From: Rhizobium sp. Q54
GTDB taxonomy: Bacteria; Pseudomonadota; Alphaproteobacteria; Rickettsiales; UBA1997
Direction of reading: 5' to 3'
Assembly (NCBI GenBank): GCA_945871805.1
Contig: CAMBXE010000004.1
Location: 1 to 55,598 of the forward strand
DNA: 55,598 nt
The notes below the pieces were generated by a model that saw only the letters and a list, made by a program, of their open reading frames with translations, was not told where the DNA came from and searched no databases. Positions 1 to 7,762 of this stretch are shown one piece after another (position 1 is the stretch's first letter; every line of letters begins with the position of its first letter). Made by a program: the position numbers and the translations under genes.

Positions 1-94
1 TAAATCTTTCCTAAAATTACCAATATTAGAGAAATTCCACTCGTTTCTTAAAAAGCTAAATTCTGAAATGACCACAACTTACAAACCATAAATC

Positions 95-646
95 ATGAAA
101 ATTTACAAAATATTCTTCGGCCTATTTTTGTTTTTCTCCTTAAGTCAAGAAAGCTTTGCCAATGTTAGCGCAAGGAATGCTTATCAATTTTCTTTTAACG
201 GAATTGATGGAAAAAAAATCGATTTGTCAGATTATCGCGGCAAGTTAATTTTGGTTGTAAACACCGCTTCAAAATGTGGATTTACGCCTCAATATAAAGG
301 CTTGCAGGGCCTTTATGAAAAATATAAAAGTCGCGGTTTAATCTTAATTGGCGTGCCCTCAAATGATTTCGGCGATCAAGAATTTGGTGAGTTGCAGCAG
401 GTAAAAGATTTTACCCACAAAGAATTCCACATCACTTTTCCACTAACTCAAGTTAGTAAAGTTAAGGGTAAAAATGCTCATCCATTTTATCTTTGGGCCA
501 ATAATGAAGCCGGTTTTTTTGCTTCGCCAAAATGGAATTTTCACAAATATCTGATTGATAAAAATGGTAACTTTATCGCTTGGTTTTCTTCCGCTACCGA
601 TCCGCAATCTAAAGAGGTTATTGAGGCGATTGAGAAGAATTTATGA
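95..646 (+). CDS. Glutathione peroxidase family protein (single-Cys, exported)
   Basis: A 183-residue thiol peroxidase of the glutathione peroxidase fold that reduces H2O2 or lipid hydroperoxides. Residues 1-22 look like a signal peptide (Lys near the start, then a Phe/Leu-rich core ending SFA), which suggests a periplasmic or membrane site. The peroxidatic motif ASKCGFTPQYKGL has Cys61 in place of selenocysteine. Gln95 (in GDQEFGE) and Trp147-Asn148 (in KWNFHKYLID) complete the usual catalytic tetrad. Cys61 is the only cysteine: the family's FPCNQF motif reads VPSNDF, so no internal resolving Cys is present and an external thiol would be needed (inference). It lies upstream of DUF2256/DUF3429/photolyase genes, which fits an oxidative and light stress cluster. 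Family assignment is firm; the reductant is unknown. Confidence 0.93.
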   Translation: MKIYKIFFGLFLFFSLSQESFANVSARNAYQFSFNGIDGKKIDLSDYRGKLILVVNTASKCGFTPQYKGLQGLYEKYKSRGLILIGVPSNDFGDQEFGELQQVKDFTHKEFHITFPLTQVSKVKGKNAHPFYLWANNEAGFFASPKWNFHKYLIDKNGNFIAWFSSATDPQSKEVIEAIEKNL

Positions 647-673
647 TCTAGTTTTAAACAGAGACAATATCTG

Positions 674-832
674 ATGAAAAACAAAGTTAAAAAAGAAAAT
701 TTACCGCAGAAAATTTGTATAAAATGTGATCGACCATTTACCTAGCGGAAGAAGTGGCAGAAGGTTTGGGATCAGGTGAAATATTGCTCTGACAAATGTC
801 GTAAGGACAAAAATAAAAACCAAAATGAATAA
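674..832 (+). pseudogene. DUF2256 zinc-finger protein, interrupted by in-frame TAG
   Basis: Reading from the ATG at 674 gives a Lys-rich start, then NLPQKICIKCDRPFT, an in-frame TAG at 743-745, then RKKWQKVWDQVKYCSDKC and a TAA at 830-832. This matches the small DUF2256 family as I remember it, with paired cysteines (CxxC, then CxxxC) around a W/R/K-rich core. The family normally has Trp where TAG stands, so one G-to-A change (TGG to TAG) explains the break. The rest of the frame is intact and its end overlaps the start of the DUF3429 gene by 8 bp, as in a working operon. It is therefore a very recent pseudogene, a sequencing error or a readthrough gene. Too short for usual ORF calling. Confidence 0.75.
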
Positions 833-1256
833 AAATCTTAATCATTTTCTAGCTTATTTAGGCTGTCTTCCCTTTGTCATCGCAGCAATTTTTTTTAGCG
901 CAAAATTGCAATTTATGTCGGCCACTTTTTTTGAAAATATTGTTAAATCTTACGGCCTAGCAATCATTTCTTTCATGTCCGGCGTTAACTGGGGGCAATA
1001 TTTAACTTTTAAGGAAAGGCCGAAGTTAAACTTATTTTTAATCAGCAATATTATCACTTTACTGTGCTGGTTTTCGTTTTTTTTAATTAGCAGTTCTGGA
1101 TTTTTCCTGAATTTAATTTTTAGCTTTTTGTCTTTGCTTGCAGTCGATTATCACCTTAAGCAATTAGACTTGATTGAGGTAAAATATTTTCAAACCCGTA
1201 TCAACGTTACCGTCATTGTTTGTATATCTCTGGCGCTGATCAAAATAAGCTTTTAA
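825..1256 (+). CDS. DUF3429 family membrane protein
   Basis: A 143-residue, strongly hydrophobic protein with four or five likely membrane segments (about residues 8-28, 40-56, 70-88, 90-108, 125-142). The motif YGLAIISFMSGVNWGQYL matches the conserved 'Y-x-x-x-I-x-S-F-x-G-x-x-W-G' region of DUF3429 proteins. No biochemical function is known for the family. Its start overlaps the interrupted DUF2256 frame by 8 bp, and the photolyase gene follows downstream beyond a palindromic element. DUF3429, DUF2256 and FeS photolyases are, from memory, recurring neighbours in proteobacteria, so a role in light or oxidative stress is a guess from context. Confidence 0.82.
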   Translation: MNKNLNHFLAYLGCLPFVIAAIFFSAKLQFMSATFFENIVKSYGLAIISFMSGVNWGQYLTFKERPKLNLFLISNIITLLCWFSFFLISSSGFFLNLIFSFLSLLAVDYHLKQLDLIEVKYFQTRINVTVIVCISLALIKISF

Positions 1257-1271
1257 GCGATTCATTTAATT

Positions 1272-1453
1272 AAACCCAGATCCGTCATTAGAATCACGCC
1301 ATTATCTCTACTAACCCTTAATTCTATTAGCCTCGCTCTCCGCTCCGCTCCGTCAGCGTATGCATGCTACGCTTCCGGTGCGGTGCTCGTCCGAGACTAA
1401 TAGAATTAAGGCTTAGCGAGATACTGTCGCAATTCTAATGACGGATCTGGGTT
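1272..1453. repeat. 182-bp nested palindromic element
   Basis: The outer arms 1273-1294 and 1432-1453 are a perfect 22-bp inverted repeat beginning AACCCAGATCCG. Inside, 1317-1330 (CTTAATTCTATTAG) pairs perfectly with 1397-1410, and between these pairs are near-complementary stretches. The GC-rich centre folds again around AGCGTATGCATGCTACGCT (1355-1373). The whole block could form one long cruciform or RNA hairpin. A related, more degraded copy lies at 3351-3441. It carries no ORF and no target-site duplication that I can define. It resembles a MITE or a Rickettsiales-type palindromic element; the family is not identified. Confidence 0.85.
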
Positions 1454-1463
1454 AAATTTCACC

Positions 1464-1538
1464 ATGAAAAAAACTAAAATAATTCTGCTAAATCGACTAG
1501 TTTTTTTAATAAATTCTTGCTCGCAAAATTTTAGCTAA
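1464..1538 (+). CDS. Possible 24-residue lipoprotein-like peptide
   Basis: A tiny ORF directly after the palindrome: start Lys-Lys-Thr-Lys, a hydrophobic run, then LINSCSQNFS and TAA. The LINSC sequence resembles a lipobox with the Cys near the end, leaving only five residues after it. It could be an entericidin-like micro-lipoprotein, a truncated lipoprotein remnant, or chance in AT-rich DNA. There is no clear ribosome binding site. It sits 23 bp before the photolyase start, so translation of it could also act as a leader. Evidence is weak. Confidence 0.2.
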   Translation: MKKTKIILLNRLVFLINSCSQNFS

Positions 1539-1561
1539 AGAGCGCGATTAAAACTGTTCAC

Positions 1562-3103
1562 ATGATTGAAAATCTGCATTTTATTTTTGGCGATCAGTTG
1601 TCGCATTCGCTGCTTAATTTACGGCACGCCGATAAAGAAAATGACGTGATTTTAATGTGCGAAGTTGCTGAGGAAGCCACTTACGCACCACATCACAAGA
1701 AAAAAATCGCCTTTATTTTCGCAGCAATGCGCCATTTTAGACAAGAATTATGCGATCAGGGATTCAAAGTTGATTACGTAAAACTTGATGACGCGAAAAA
1801 TTCTGGTTCTTTTGATGAAGAGCTAAAAAGAGCAATTGAAAAATATAAGCCGCAAAAAATCTATCTAACTGAGCCTTCAGAATATCGGATTTGGCAAAAA
1901 GTTCTGCACTGGCAAAAAATTTATAAAATCACTTTTGAAATTTTTCCTGACACGCGTTTTTTATGTAGCCAAGCTGAGTTTAGAAATTGGGCAAAAGACA
2001 AAAAACAATTACGCTTAGAATTCTTTTATCGAGAGATGCGCAAGAAACATAAAATCTTGCTCGATGCTTCAAACAAGCCAATTGGTGGCAAGTGGAATTA
2101 CGATATCGAAAATCGCAAAGCGCCAAAAAATGGCATGAAATCGCCGACAAGAATCAGTCATAAAAAAGACGATATTACTTCAGAAGTTTTGGATTTAGTT
2201 GCAGAAAAATTTCAGAAAAATTTCGGCGATTTATTGCCTTTTCATTTTGCTGTAACTCGCAATCAAGCTTTGCTTGAGGCTGAACATTTTATTGATGAGT
2301 TGCTGATTAATTTTGGCGATTATCAAGACGCGATGCTATCAAATGAGCCTTATCTTTATCACTCGCTGCTTTCTTGTTACATTAATGTTGGATTATTAGA
2401 GCCGCTAGAAATTTGCAAAATGGCTGAAAGAGCTTATCACGAAGGTAAGGCGCCGCTAAACGCTGTTGAAGGATTTATCCGTCAAATTTTGGGCTGGCGC
2501 GAATATGTGCGAGGCATTTACTGGCTGAAGATGCCGCAATATCTAGAAGGCAACTTCCTTAACGCTAAAAAAGATTTACCAGAGTTTTATTGGAATGGCG
2601 AAACCCAAATGTTTTGTTTAAGTGAAGTAGTCAAACAAACCAAGCAGCATGGTTATTCGCACCACATTCAGCGCTTGATGATTACTGGAAATTTTGCTTT
2701 GATTGCCGGCCTTTCTCCCAAACAAGTTCATGAATGGTATCTGGGGGTTTACGCTGATGCTTTTGAGTGGGTTGAGGCTCCAAACACAATTGGCATGGCT
2801 TTATACGCTGATGGCGGGGTGATGGCAAGCAAGCCCTATGCGGCAAGTGGAAAATATATTTCACGCATGTCGAATTTTTGTAAATCTTGCCGCTTTGACC
2901 CAGAAATTACGGTTGGCGAAAAAGCCTGCCCTTTCAACGCACTTTATTGGAATTTTTTACAAGAAAATGAAGCACAACTCAAAAATAATCAGCGCCTAAC
3001 CTTTGCTTATGCCAATTTGCGCAAAATGGAAAAGCCAAAACTTCAAGAAATTTTAGCGCAAGCACAAAAAAATTTAGAAAAACTCACAGCAAATAAATTA
3101 TAA
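1562..3103 (+). CDS. FeS-type (6-4) photolyase / bacterial cryptochrome (PhrB-like)
   Basis: A 513-residue member of the deoxyribodipyrimidine photolyase-related (FeS-BCP) family, which uses FAD, a lumazine-type antenna and a [4Fe-4S] cluster to repair (6-4) photoproducts with blue light. It starts with the family's FIFGDQLS motif, which opens the N-terminal antenna domain. The C-terminal FAD region includes GFIRQILGWREYVRG, HGYSHHIQRLMITGNFAL and WVEAPNTIGMALYADGG. Four cysteines, C352, C440, C443 and C456, have the same spacing as the cluster ligands I recall for Agrobacterium PhrB (350, 438, 441, 454). The His-His in YSHHIQRLM matches the (6-4) active site. Full length. Photolyase genes are rare in obligate intracellular alphaproteobacteria, so this suggests exposure to light. 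Substrate class is inferred from family. Confidence 0.94.
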   Translation: MIENLHFIFGDQLSHSLLNLRHADKENDVILMCEVAEEATYAPHHKKKIAFIFAAMRHFRQELCDQGFKVDYVKLDDAKNSGSFDEELKRAIEKYKPQKIYLTEPSEYRIWQKVLHWQKIYKITFEIFPDTRFLCSQAEFRNWAKDKKQLRLEFFYREMRKKHKILLDASNKPIGGKWNYDIENRKAPKNGMKSPTRISHKKDDITSEVLDLVAEKFQKNFGDLLPFHFAVTRNQALLEAEHFIDELLINFGDYQDAMLSNEPYLYHSLLSCYINVGLLEPLEICKMAERAYHEGKAPLNAVEGFIRQILGWREYVRGIYWLKMPQYLEGNFLNAKKDLPEFYWNGETQMFCLSEVVKQTKQHGYSHHIQRLMITGNFALIAGLSPKQVHEWYLGVYADAFEWVEAPNTIGMALYADGGVMASKPYAASGKYISRMSNFCKSCRFDPEITVGEKACPFNALYWNFLQENEAQLKNNQRLTFAYANLRKMEKPKLQEILAQAQKNLEKLTANKL

Positions 3104-3449
3104 TGGGGCAAATTTAACCCCGCTCGTGCTTAACAAGTATACACCCAATAAATTCTTCAAGCCCTTAGGAGGTTTGTTGTTTTGTCAAATAAACAACCAA
3201 TCAAAACGCAAAAAAATCCAAAAAAAATCGGAGAGGAAATTTTAGAAAAAACTTTTTGAGATTTTTTTGGTTAAATTTGGAAAAGGTTAGATTTGCGACG
3301 GTCTCTTTCTAGAAAAAAACTGCTTAGAGTCGGTCAATTTTCTTAAGGTTAAACCCAGATCCGCCATTAGCAGGTGAGAGAAATATAAAATTCGCGACGA
3401 GTAGATAAATTTTTTATTTACGTAATGACCAAATCTAGTTTAGATCGAC
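3104..3449. other. Intergenic region between convergent photolyase and thiolase genes
   Basis: No full gene is visible. Two things stand out. First, an AGGAGG at 3167-3172 lies 9 nt before a TTG at 3182 that opens a 25-codon Lys-rich frame ending in TGA at 3257; the next four codons (D F F G) precede a further stop, so it may be a decayed small gene. Second, a palindromic repeat sits at 3351-3441. The stretch is also very A/T-rich around 3205-3285. No convincing terminator was found for either flanking gene. Confidence 0.5.
3351..3441. repeat. Degenerate copy of the palindromic element
   Basis: The left end AAACCCAGATCCGCCATTAG (3351-3370) repeats the outer arm of the element at 1272-1453 with one change. 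The right end near 3422-3441 (TAATGACC...TCTAGTTTA) is an imperfect inverted copy of that arm. The inner sequence differs from the other copy and is shorter, so this looks like an old or internally deleted member of the same family. Confidence 0.6.
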
Positions 3450-4742
3450 TTAACTCACTTCCACAATTACTGCCCCGCCTTGTCCGCCGCCGATACAGAG
3501 AGTTGCTAATCCGCGATTTTTGCCGCGGCGTTTTAGTTCGCGAAGTAAGTGAATGATGATGCGTGCGCCGGACATTCCAACTGGGTGGCCGAGAGCTACT
3601 CCACCGCCATTCACGTTCAAAATTTCTGGATTAATTTCGCCCATCGCTTGCTTCAGATCGAAATGTTTTGCACAAAATTCGTCGGAAGCAAAAGCTCGCG
3701 TGCAGCCAATTACTTGGGCGGCGAAGGCTTCATTGATTTCGATTAATTCCATGTCTTTTAATTCAAATCCGGTTTTGTCGAAAAGTTTTTTCGAAGCAAA
3801 GACCGGTCCGAGGCCCATGCGCGAAGGATCCATGCCAGCATAAGCAAAAGCGCGAATGTAGCCCAAGGCTTCTAGATTTAATTCTTTTGCTTTGGACTCG
3901 CTCATCAAAACCGCAAAAGCCGCACCATCAGTGACTTGCGACGAGTTAGCGACCGTTACAGTTCCCGTCACTTTTTCAAAATATGGTTTCATTTTGGCAA
4001 GAGCTTCAAGGGTTTGGCCCTTACGCACGCCCTCATCCTCTTCAATCATCAAAGAATTTTTTTCGTCATTATTAAAAACCGGAATGATCTCTTCTTTGAA
4101 ATTTCCGTTATTCATCGCCGCTTCCGCCTTTTGATGCGAGCGCAAAGAGAAATGATCTTGCTCCTCGCGCGTGATCTTAAAATCCTTAGCGATATTCTCT
4201 GCCGTGCAGCCCATAATTAATCCAGAGATCGGATCAGTAAGGCCCTGAACCAGTCCAATTACTGGCGTTAGGAAGTGCAAACGAAAACCCGTAAGCACCG
4301 AAAGTTTTTGTGAAAGTGTTTTTGCTTTCATCAAATTCCCAAAAAACGCGGTCATTTTTTTGCCGAAGAAAAGCGGAATATTACTCATCGATTCAACGCC
4401 ACCGGCAAAAATAATTTCTGCTTCACCATTCTGAATTTTTGACATTGCTGCTGTCATCGCTTCCATTCCCGAAGCGCAGTTTCTGTGCACGGTAAAAGCT
4501 GGAACCGACTCAGGAATACCAGCTTTCAACGCAATCACTCGCGCAATATTTGCTGCGTCCGCGGGATTGGCAACATTACCAATAATCACCTCGTCAATTT
4601 TCGTCACATCGACTTTCGAACGAATCAAAACTTCTTTAGCAATGCGTGCGCCGAGATCGTGCGCAGTAAGATTTTTCAACGCTCCCCCGGCCTTGCCCAT
4701 TGGAGATCTAAAGCCTGCAATAATTGCGATACGTTCTTTCAT
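3450..4742 (-). CDS. Acetyl-CoA C-acyltransferase (thiolase, FadI-like)
   Basis: A 430-residue type II thiolase, which condenses two acyl-CoA units or cleaves 3-ketoacyl-CoA. The nucleophile is Cys89 in VHRNCASGMEA, the catalytic His386 is in VALGHPVGMSGAR, and the second cysteine Cys416 is in LCIGGGQGG. NEAFAAQ is also present. The length, longer than the roughly 390 of PhaA/AtoB, and the insert around residues 130-180 resemble FadI, the beta subunit of the trifunctional complex. No fadJ-like partner is adjacent. It is transcribed divergently from the HisN-like phosphatase, with about 70 bp between the two starts. It could serve fatty-acid degradation or acetoacetyl-CoA formation; the direction cannot be told from sequence. 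Confidence 0.93.
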   Translation of the reverse strand: MKERIAIIAGFRSPMGKAGGALKNLTAHDLGARIAKEVLIRSKVDVTKIDEVIIGNVANPADAANIARVIALKAGIPESVPAFTVHRNCASGMEAMTAAMSKIQNGEAEIIFAGGVESMSNIPLFFGKKMTAFFGNLMKAKTLSQKLSVLTGFRLHFLTPVIGLVQGLTDPISGLIMGCTAENIAKDFKITREEQDHFSLRSHQKAEAAMNNGNFKEEIIPVFNNDEKNSLMIEEDEGVRKGQTLEALAKMKPYFEKVTGTVTVANSSQVTDGAAFAVLMSESKAKELNLEALGYIRAFAYAGMDPSRMGLGPVFASKKLFDKTGFELKDMELIEINEAFAAQVIGCTRAFASDEFCAKHFDLKQAMGEINPEILNVNGGGVALGHPVGMSGARIIIHLLRELKRRGKNRGLATLCIGGGQGGAVIVEVS

Positions 4743-4815
4743 GTGATTTAAGTTTTGGAATTAGGGAATGAAGATTAAGTTTAGCGCGTTTTCTAAATTC
4801 GTAATTCATAAATCA

Positions 4816-5598
4816 ATGCCAACTCCAGAATTCATCAGCTTTGCTAATCATCTCGCTGATCTCTCAACCGCGATCGCCAAGAAATATTTTCGCTTGCCGA
4901 ATGGTGAAATGGCAAAGGCTGATCAGTCTCCAGTCACTAAAGCTGATCGCGAAATCGAAGAAGTAATTCGCGCCGAAATCGAAAAAAAATTTCCGGAACA
5001 TGGAATTATTGGCGAAGAATTTGGCGCACAAAATGTTGATGCAGAGTTTGTTTGGGTGCTTGATCCGATTGATGGCACTTCGTCTTTTATTATTGGTCGG
5101 CCAATTTTTGGCACGTTGATTGCGCTTACTTCTCGCGGCAAATCAATCTTAGGAATCATGAATCAGCCCATTAATGGCGAGCGCTGGGTTGGTATTACCA
5201 AACAAGGATCCTGGTTCAACGGCAAAAAAATTCAGACAAGAAATTGCACAGAAATTTCTGACGCCGTGCTTTGCGCCAGCTCACCATTTTTCTTCAAAGG
5301 TCGTGATGCAGAAATTTTAAAAAGATTGTCCGGACTCACTAAATATCAGCATCTCGGCGGAATAATTTACGGCGGCGATTGCTATTCTTATGCCTCACTT
5401 GCTTCCGGTTTTGTCGACATCATCTTTGAACCTGAATTAAAAATTTACGATTACGCTGCACTAATTCCGATCATCGAAATGGCCGGTGGAATTGTGAGTG
5501 ATTGGGATGGAAATGATCTGGGATTACAATCTCCTGCGCGTCTTTTAGCTTGCGGGAGTAAGGCGTTACACGAAAAAGTTTTAAAAATTCTCAAATAA
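4816..5598 (+). CDS. Inositol-monophosphatase family phosphatase (HisN-like)
   Basis: A Mg-dependent phosphomonoesterase of the IMPase superfamily, 260 residues from the ATG at 4816; an in-frame ATG at 4768 would add 16 residues that do not look conserved. Metal-site motifs are GEEFG and WVLDPIDGTSSFIIGRP. The sequence DPIDGT-S-F-I-x-G-x-P-x-FGTLIAL is characteristic of the HisN branch (histidinol-phosphate phosphatase) more than of SuhB or CysQ. The second motif is around IYDYAALIPIIEMAGG. No other his gene is near, so its substrate might be another sugar or nucleotide phosphate. engB follows 14 bp later, so the two are probably co-transcribed. Confidence 0.88.
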   Translation: MPTPEFISFANHLADLSTAIAKKYFRLPNGEMAKADQSPVTKADREIEEVIRAEIEKKFPEHGIIGEEFGAQNVDAEFVWVLDPIDGTSSFIIGRPIFGTLIALTSRGKSILGIMNQPINGERWVGITKQGSWFNGKKIQTRNCTEISDAVLCASSPFFFKGRDAEILKRLSGLTKYQHLGGIIYGGDCYSYASLASGFVDIIFEPELKIYDYAALIPIIEMAGGIVSDWDGNDLGLQSPARLLACGSKALHEKVLKILK

Positions 5599-5612
5599 AA
5601 AATAAAAAACTC

Positions 5613-6254
5613 ATGGTTAAAAAACTCGAAGCAAAAAAAATTTTTGATCCAAATCACGGTGGCACCGTCGAGTTTCTTTTTGGCGCTAGTAAATATGATC
5701 AAATCCCCAAAAATCATTTTCCAGAAATTGCTTTTGTTGGCGCATCAAACGTTGGTAAATCTAGTCTCGTCAATGCTCTACTCGGGAAAAAAGTTGCCAT
5801 CGTTTCTTCAATGCCTGGCCGCACTCAGCAATTAAATTTTTTCAAGGTTTTTGGCTACGAAGACGGATTTATTTTGGTCGACATGCCTGGCTACGGATTC
5901 GCTAAAGCTCGCGACAAAGACATCGAACATTGGCAAAAAACTAGTTTTGAATATTTAACCAGACGCGCAAATTTGCGTCGTGTTTTCTTACTCATCGATC
6001 CAGTTAAAGGCTTGAAAGACGGGGATCGCGAGGTCATCAATATTTTTAATACTCTTGCTGTTTCATTCCAAATCGTCCTCACAAAATCAGATAAAATATC
6101 CATCAATGAGCGCCAAAATATCGAGTCAGAAATTTTTGATGAGATGAAAAAATGGCCAGCAGCATATTCAGAAATCATTGCCACCAGTAGCGCGAAAGGC
6201 TACGGCATTTTTGAACTTCGCAACGAGATCATAAAAATTTTAGAGATCGCGTGA
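5613..6254 (+). CDS. engB: Ribosome biogenesis GTPase EngB/YihA
   Basis: A 213-residue GTPase needed for late assembly of the large ribosomal subunit. G1 is GASNVGKSSLVNALLG, G2 is in MPGRTQQLNFF, G3 is DMPGYGFAKA, G4 is TKSDKI and G5 is SSAKGYG, all in order and at the usual spacing. The size is normal for the family (about 200 residues). The gene follows the HisN-like phosphatase closely and its TGA stop overlaps the GTG of a 43-codon membrane ORF that leads into hslU. Confidence 0.96.
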   Translation: MVKKLEAKKIFDPNHGGTVEFLFGASKYDQIPKNHFPEIAFVGASNVGKSSLVNALLGKKVAIVSSMPGRTQQLNFFKVFGYEDGFILVDMPGYGFAKARDKDIEHWQKTSFEYLTRRANLRRVFLLIDPVKGLKDGDREVINIFNTLAVSFQIVLTKSDKISINERQNIESEIFDEMKKWPAAYSEIIATSSAKGYGIFELRNEIIKILEIA

Positions 6255-6382
6255 AAATTTTTTTAATTATTTCTTTAACCAGCCTGATAATTTTACTTCT
6301 AGTAATTTTACTCAACAGCGCCTCGTATAACGGCCTTAAATCCCCTTCTAAAACTTTCTTAAATGACAAAAAATCCGAGTAA
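6251..6382 (+). CDS. Hypothetical 43-residue single-span membrane peptide
   Basis: GTG at 6251 overlaps the engB stop (GTGA junction) and the frame runs to a TAA at 6380-6382, 20 bp inside hslU. The product starts KIFLIIS and has one strong transmembrane run to about residue 22, followed by a polar Ser/Lys-rich tail ending in NDKKSE. The gap-filling position and overlaps at both ends fit translational coupling in an engB-X-hslU operon. I do not recognise the family. Chance is possible because AT-rich DNA easily encodes hydrophobic runs. Confidence 0.42.
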   Translation: MKIFLIISLTSLIILLLVILLNSASYNGLKSPSKTFLNDKKSE

Positions 6383-7709
6383 TCCTCTTTTTACTGAAGC
6401 GCCAAATCTTACGCCAAAACAAATCGTTGATGAGTTAAATCGCTACATCGTTGGTCAACAAGATGCAAAAAAGTCAGTAGCCATCGCCCTTAGAAACCGA
6501 TACCGCCGTAAACTTGTCGACTCTCCGCTGCGCGAAGAAATTGTGCCGAAAAATATTTTGATGGTCGGGCCAACCGGCGTCGGAAAAACTGAAGTCGCGC
6601 GTCGTCTCGCCAAACTAGCTAATGCGCCATTCATCAAAGTTGAGGCGACGAAATTTACTGAGGTTGGTTATGTTGGAAGAGATGTTGATTCGATCATTCG
6701 CGATCTAGTTGAAGTGGCGATCAAGCATCTAAAAAGTGAGCTCAAAAAAGATGTACAAAAAAAGGCTGAAGGGCATGCCAAAAAAAGAATCGTAGAAATT
6801 TTAGTCGGCGAGAATTCGCTCGATGCCACTAGAGAAAAATTCTCCAAGATGCTTGATGCAGGGGAGCTCGACGAGCGTGAGATTGAAATTGATATCACCG
6901 ATTCTTCTAATTCTTTTGCCAGTAGTTTTGATATTCCTGGGGGTCAGGTTGGGATGATTAATATTGGCGAAATGATTGGCAAAGCGATGGGTGGAGAGAA
7001 GACAAAAAAAATTCGTACGACCGTCGCCGATGCTCTAAAATCACTGGTTGATGAAGAGTCTGGCAGGATGATTGATGAAGATAAGGTTATTAAAAAGGCG
7101 GTGAAATCAGTGGAGAATGACGGGATCGTCTTCATTGATGAAATCGATAAAATTTGTGTGCGTAATCATTCGAAAGGCGGCGATGTTTCTCGTGAGGGCG
7201 TGCAGCGCGACCTCTTGCCACTCGTGGAAGGAACTACAGTTTCAACTAAATATGGAATCATTAAAACCGACCATATTTTATTTATTGCCTCCGGCTCTTT
7301 TCATGCCGCTAAGCCGGCAGATTTATTGCCAGAACTTCAGGGCCGCTTCCCAATTCGCGTTCAACTAAATCCACTAACTGAAGATGATTTAACCCGCATT
7401 TTAACTGAGCCAGAAGCAAGTTTAATTAAGCAATATGCAGCCTTAATTGCAGTTGAAAATGTAAAATTAAACTTCACTAAAGATGGAATTAGCGAGATCG
7501 CAAAAATTGCTTATCGCATTAATGGTGAGGTCGAGAATATCGGCGCACGTAGGCTCCACACCATGCTTGAAAAAATTCTTGAGGAAGTAAGTTTTAAATC
7601 CAGCGAGATGAAATCTGGATCAAAAGTAACTATTGATTCGAATTACGTTAATAAACATCTTGGCGACCTAGCTTCTGGCAAGACTGACTTATCCAAGTTT
7701 ATTTTGTAG
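6363..7709 (+). CDS. hslU: ATP-dependent protease ATPase subunit HslU
   Basis: A 448-residue AAA+ unfoldase that feeds proteins to the HslV peptidase. It starts with the conserved [17 protein letters not shown], has Walker A GPTGVGKT at residues 69-76, then the HslU-specific I domain (about 110-240), Walker [11 protein letters not shown], and the C-terminal AAA lid with the [10 protein letters not shown] sensor-2 motif. The C terminus ends SKFIL, close to the usual tail that docks into HslV. hslV, which normally precedes hslU directly, is not here or anywhere in the window. Confidence 0.97.
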   Translation: MTKNPSNPLFTEAPNLTPKQIVDELNRYIVGQQDAKKSVAIALRNRYRRKLVDSPLREEIVPKNILMVGPTGVGKTEVARRLAKLANAPFIKVEATKFTEVGYVGRDVDSIIRDLVEVAIKHLKSELKKDVQKKAEGHAKKRIVEILVGENSLDATREKFSKMLDAGELDEREIEIDITDSSNSFASSFDIPGGQVGMINIGEMIGKAMGGEKTKKIRTTVADALKSLVDEESGRMIDEDKVIKKAVKSVENDGIVFIDEIDKICVRNHSKGGDVSREGVQRDLLPLVEGTTVSTKYGIIKTDHILFIASGSFHAAKPADLLPELQGRFPIRVQLNPLTEDDLTRILTEPEASLIKQYAALIAVENVKLNFTKDGISEIAKIAYRINGEVENIGARRLHTMLEKILEEVSFKSSEMKSGSKVTIDSNYVNKHLGDLASGKTDLSKFIL

Positions 7710-7762
7710 CACCCCTCCCTTCTTTTTTTGGAAAGCCTTCCGAAACTTTAAATTTTTTTGCT

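Noticed and set aside
3549-4751. Several + strand ORFs inside the thiolase gene
   Set aside because: Antisense shadows of a well-conserved full-length thiolase.
7710-7762. SAM riboswitch before metK
   Set aside because: Only 53 bp between hslU and metK, with no SAM-type stem arrangement.
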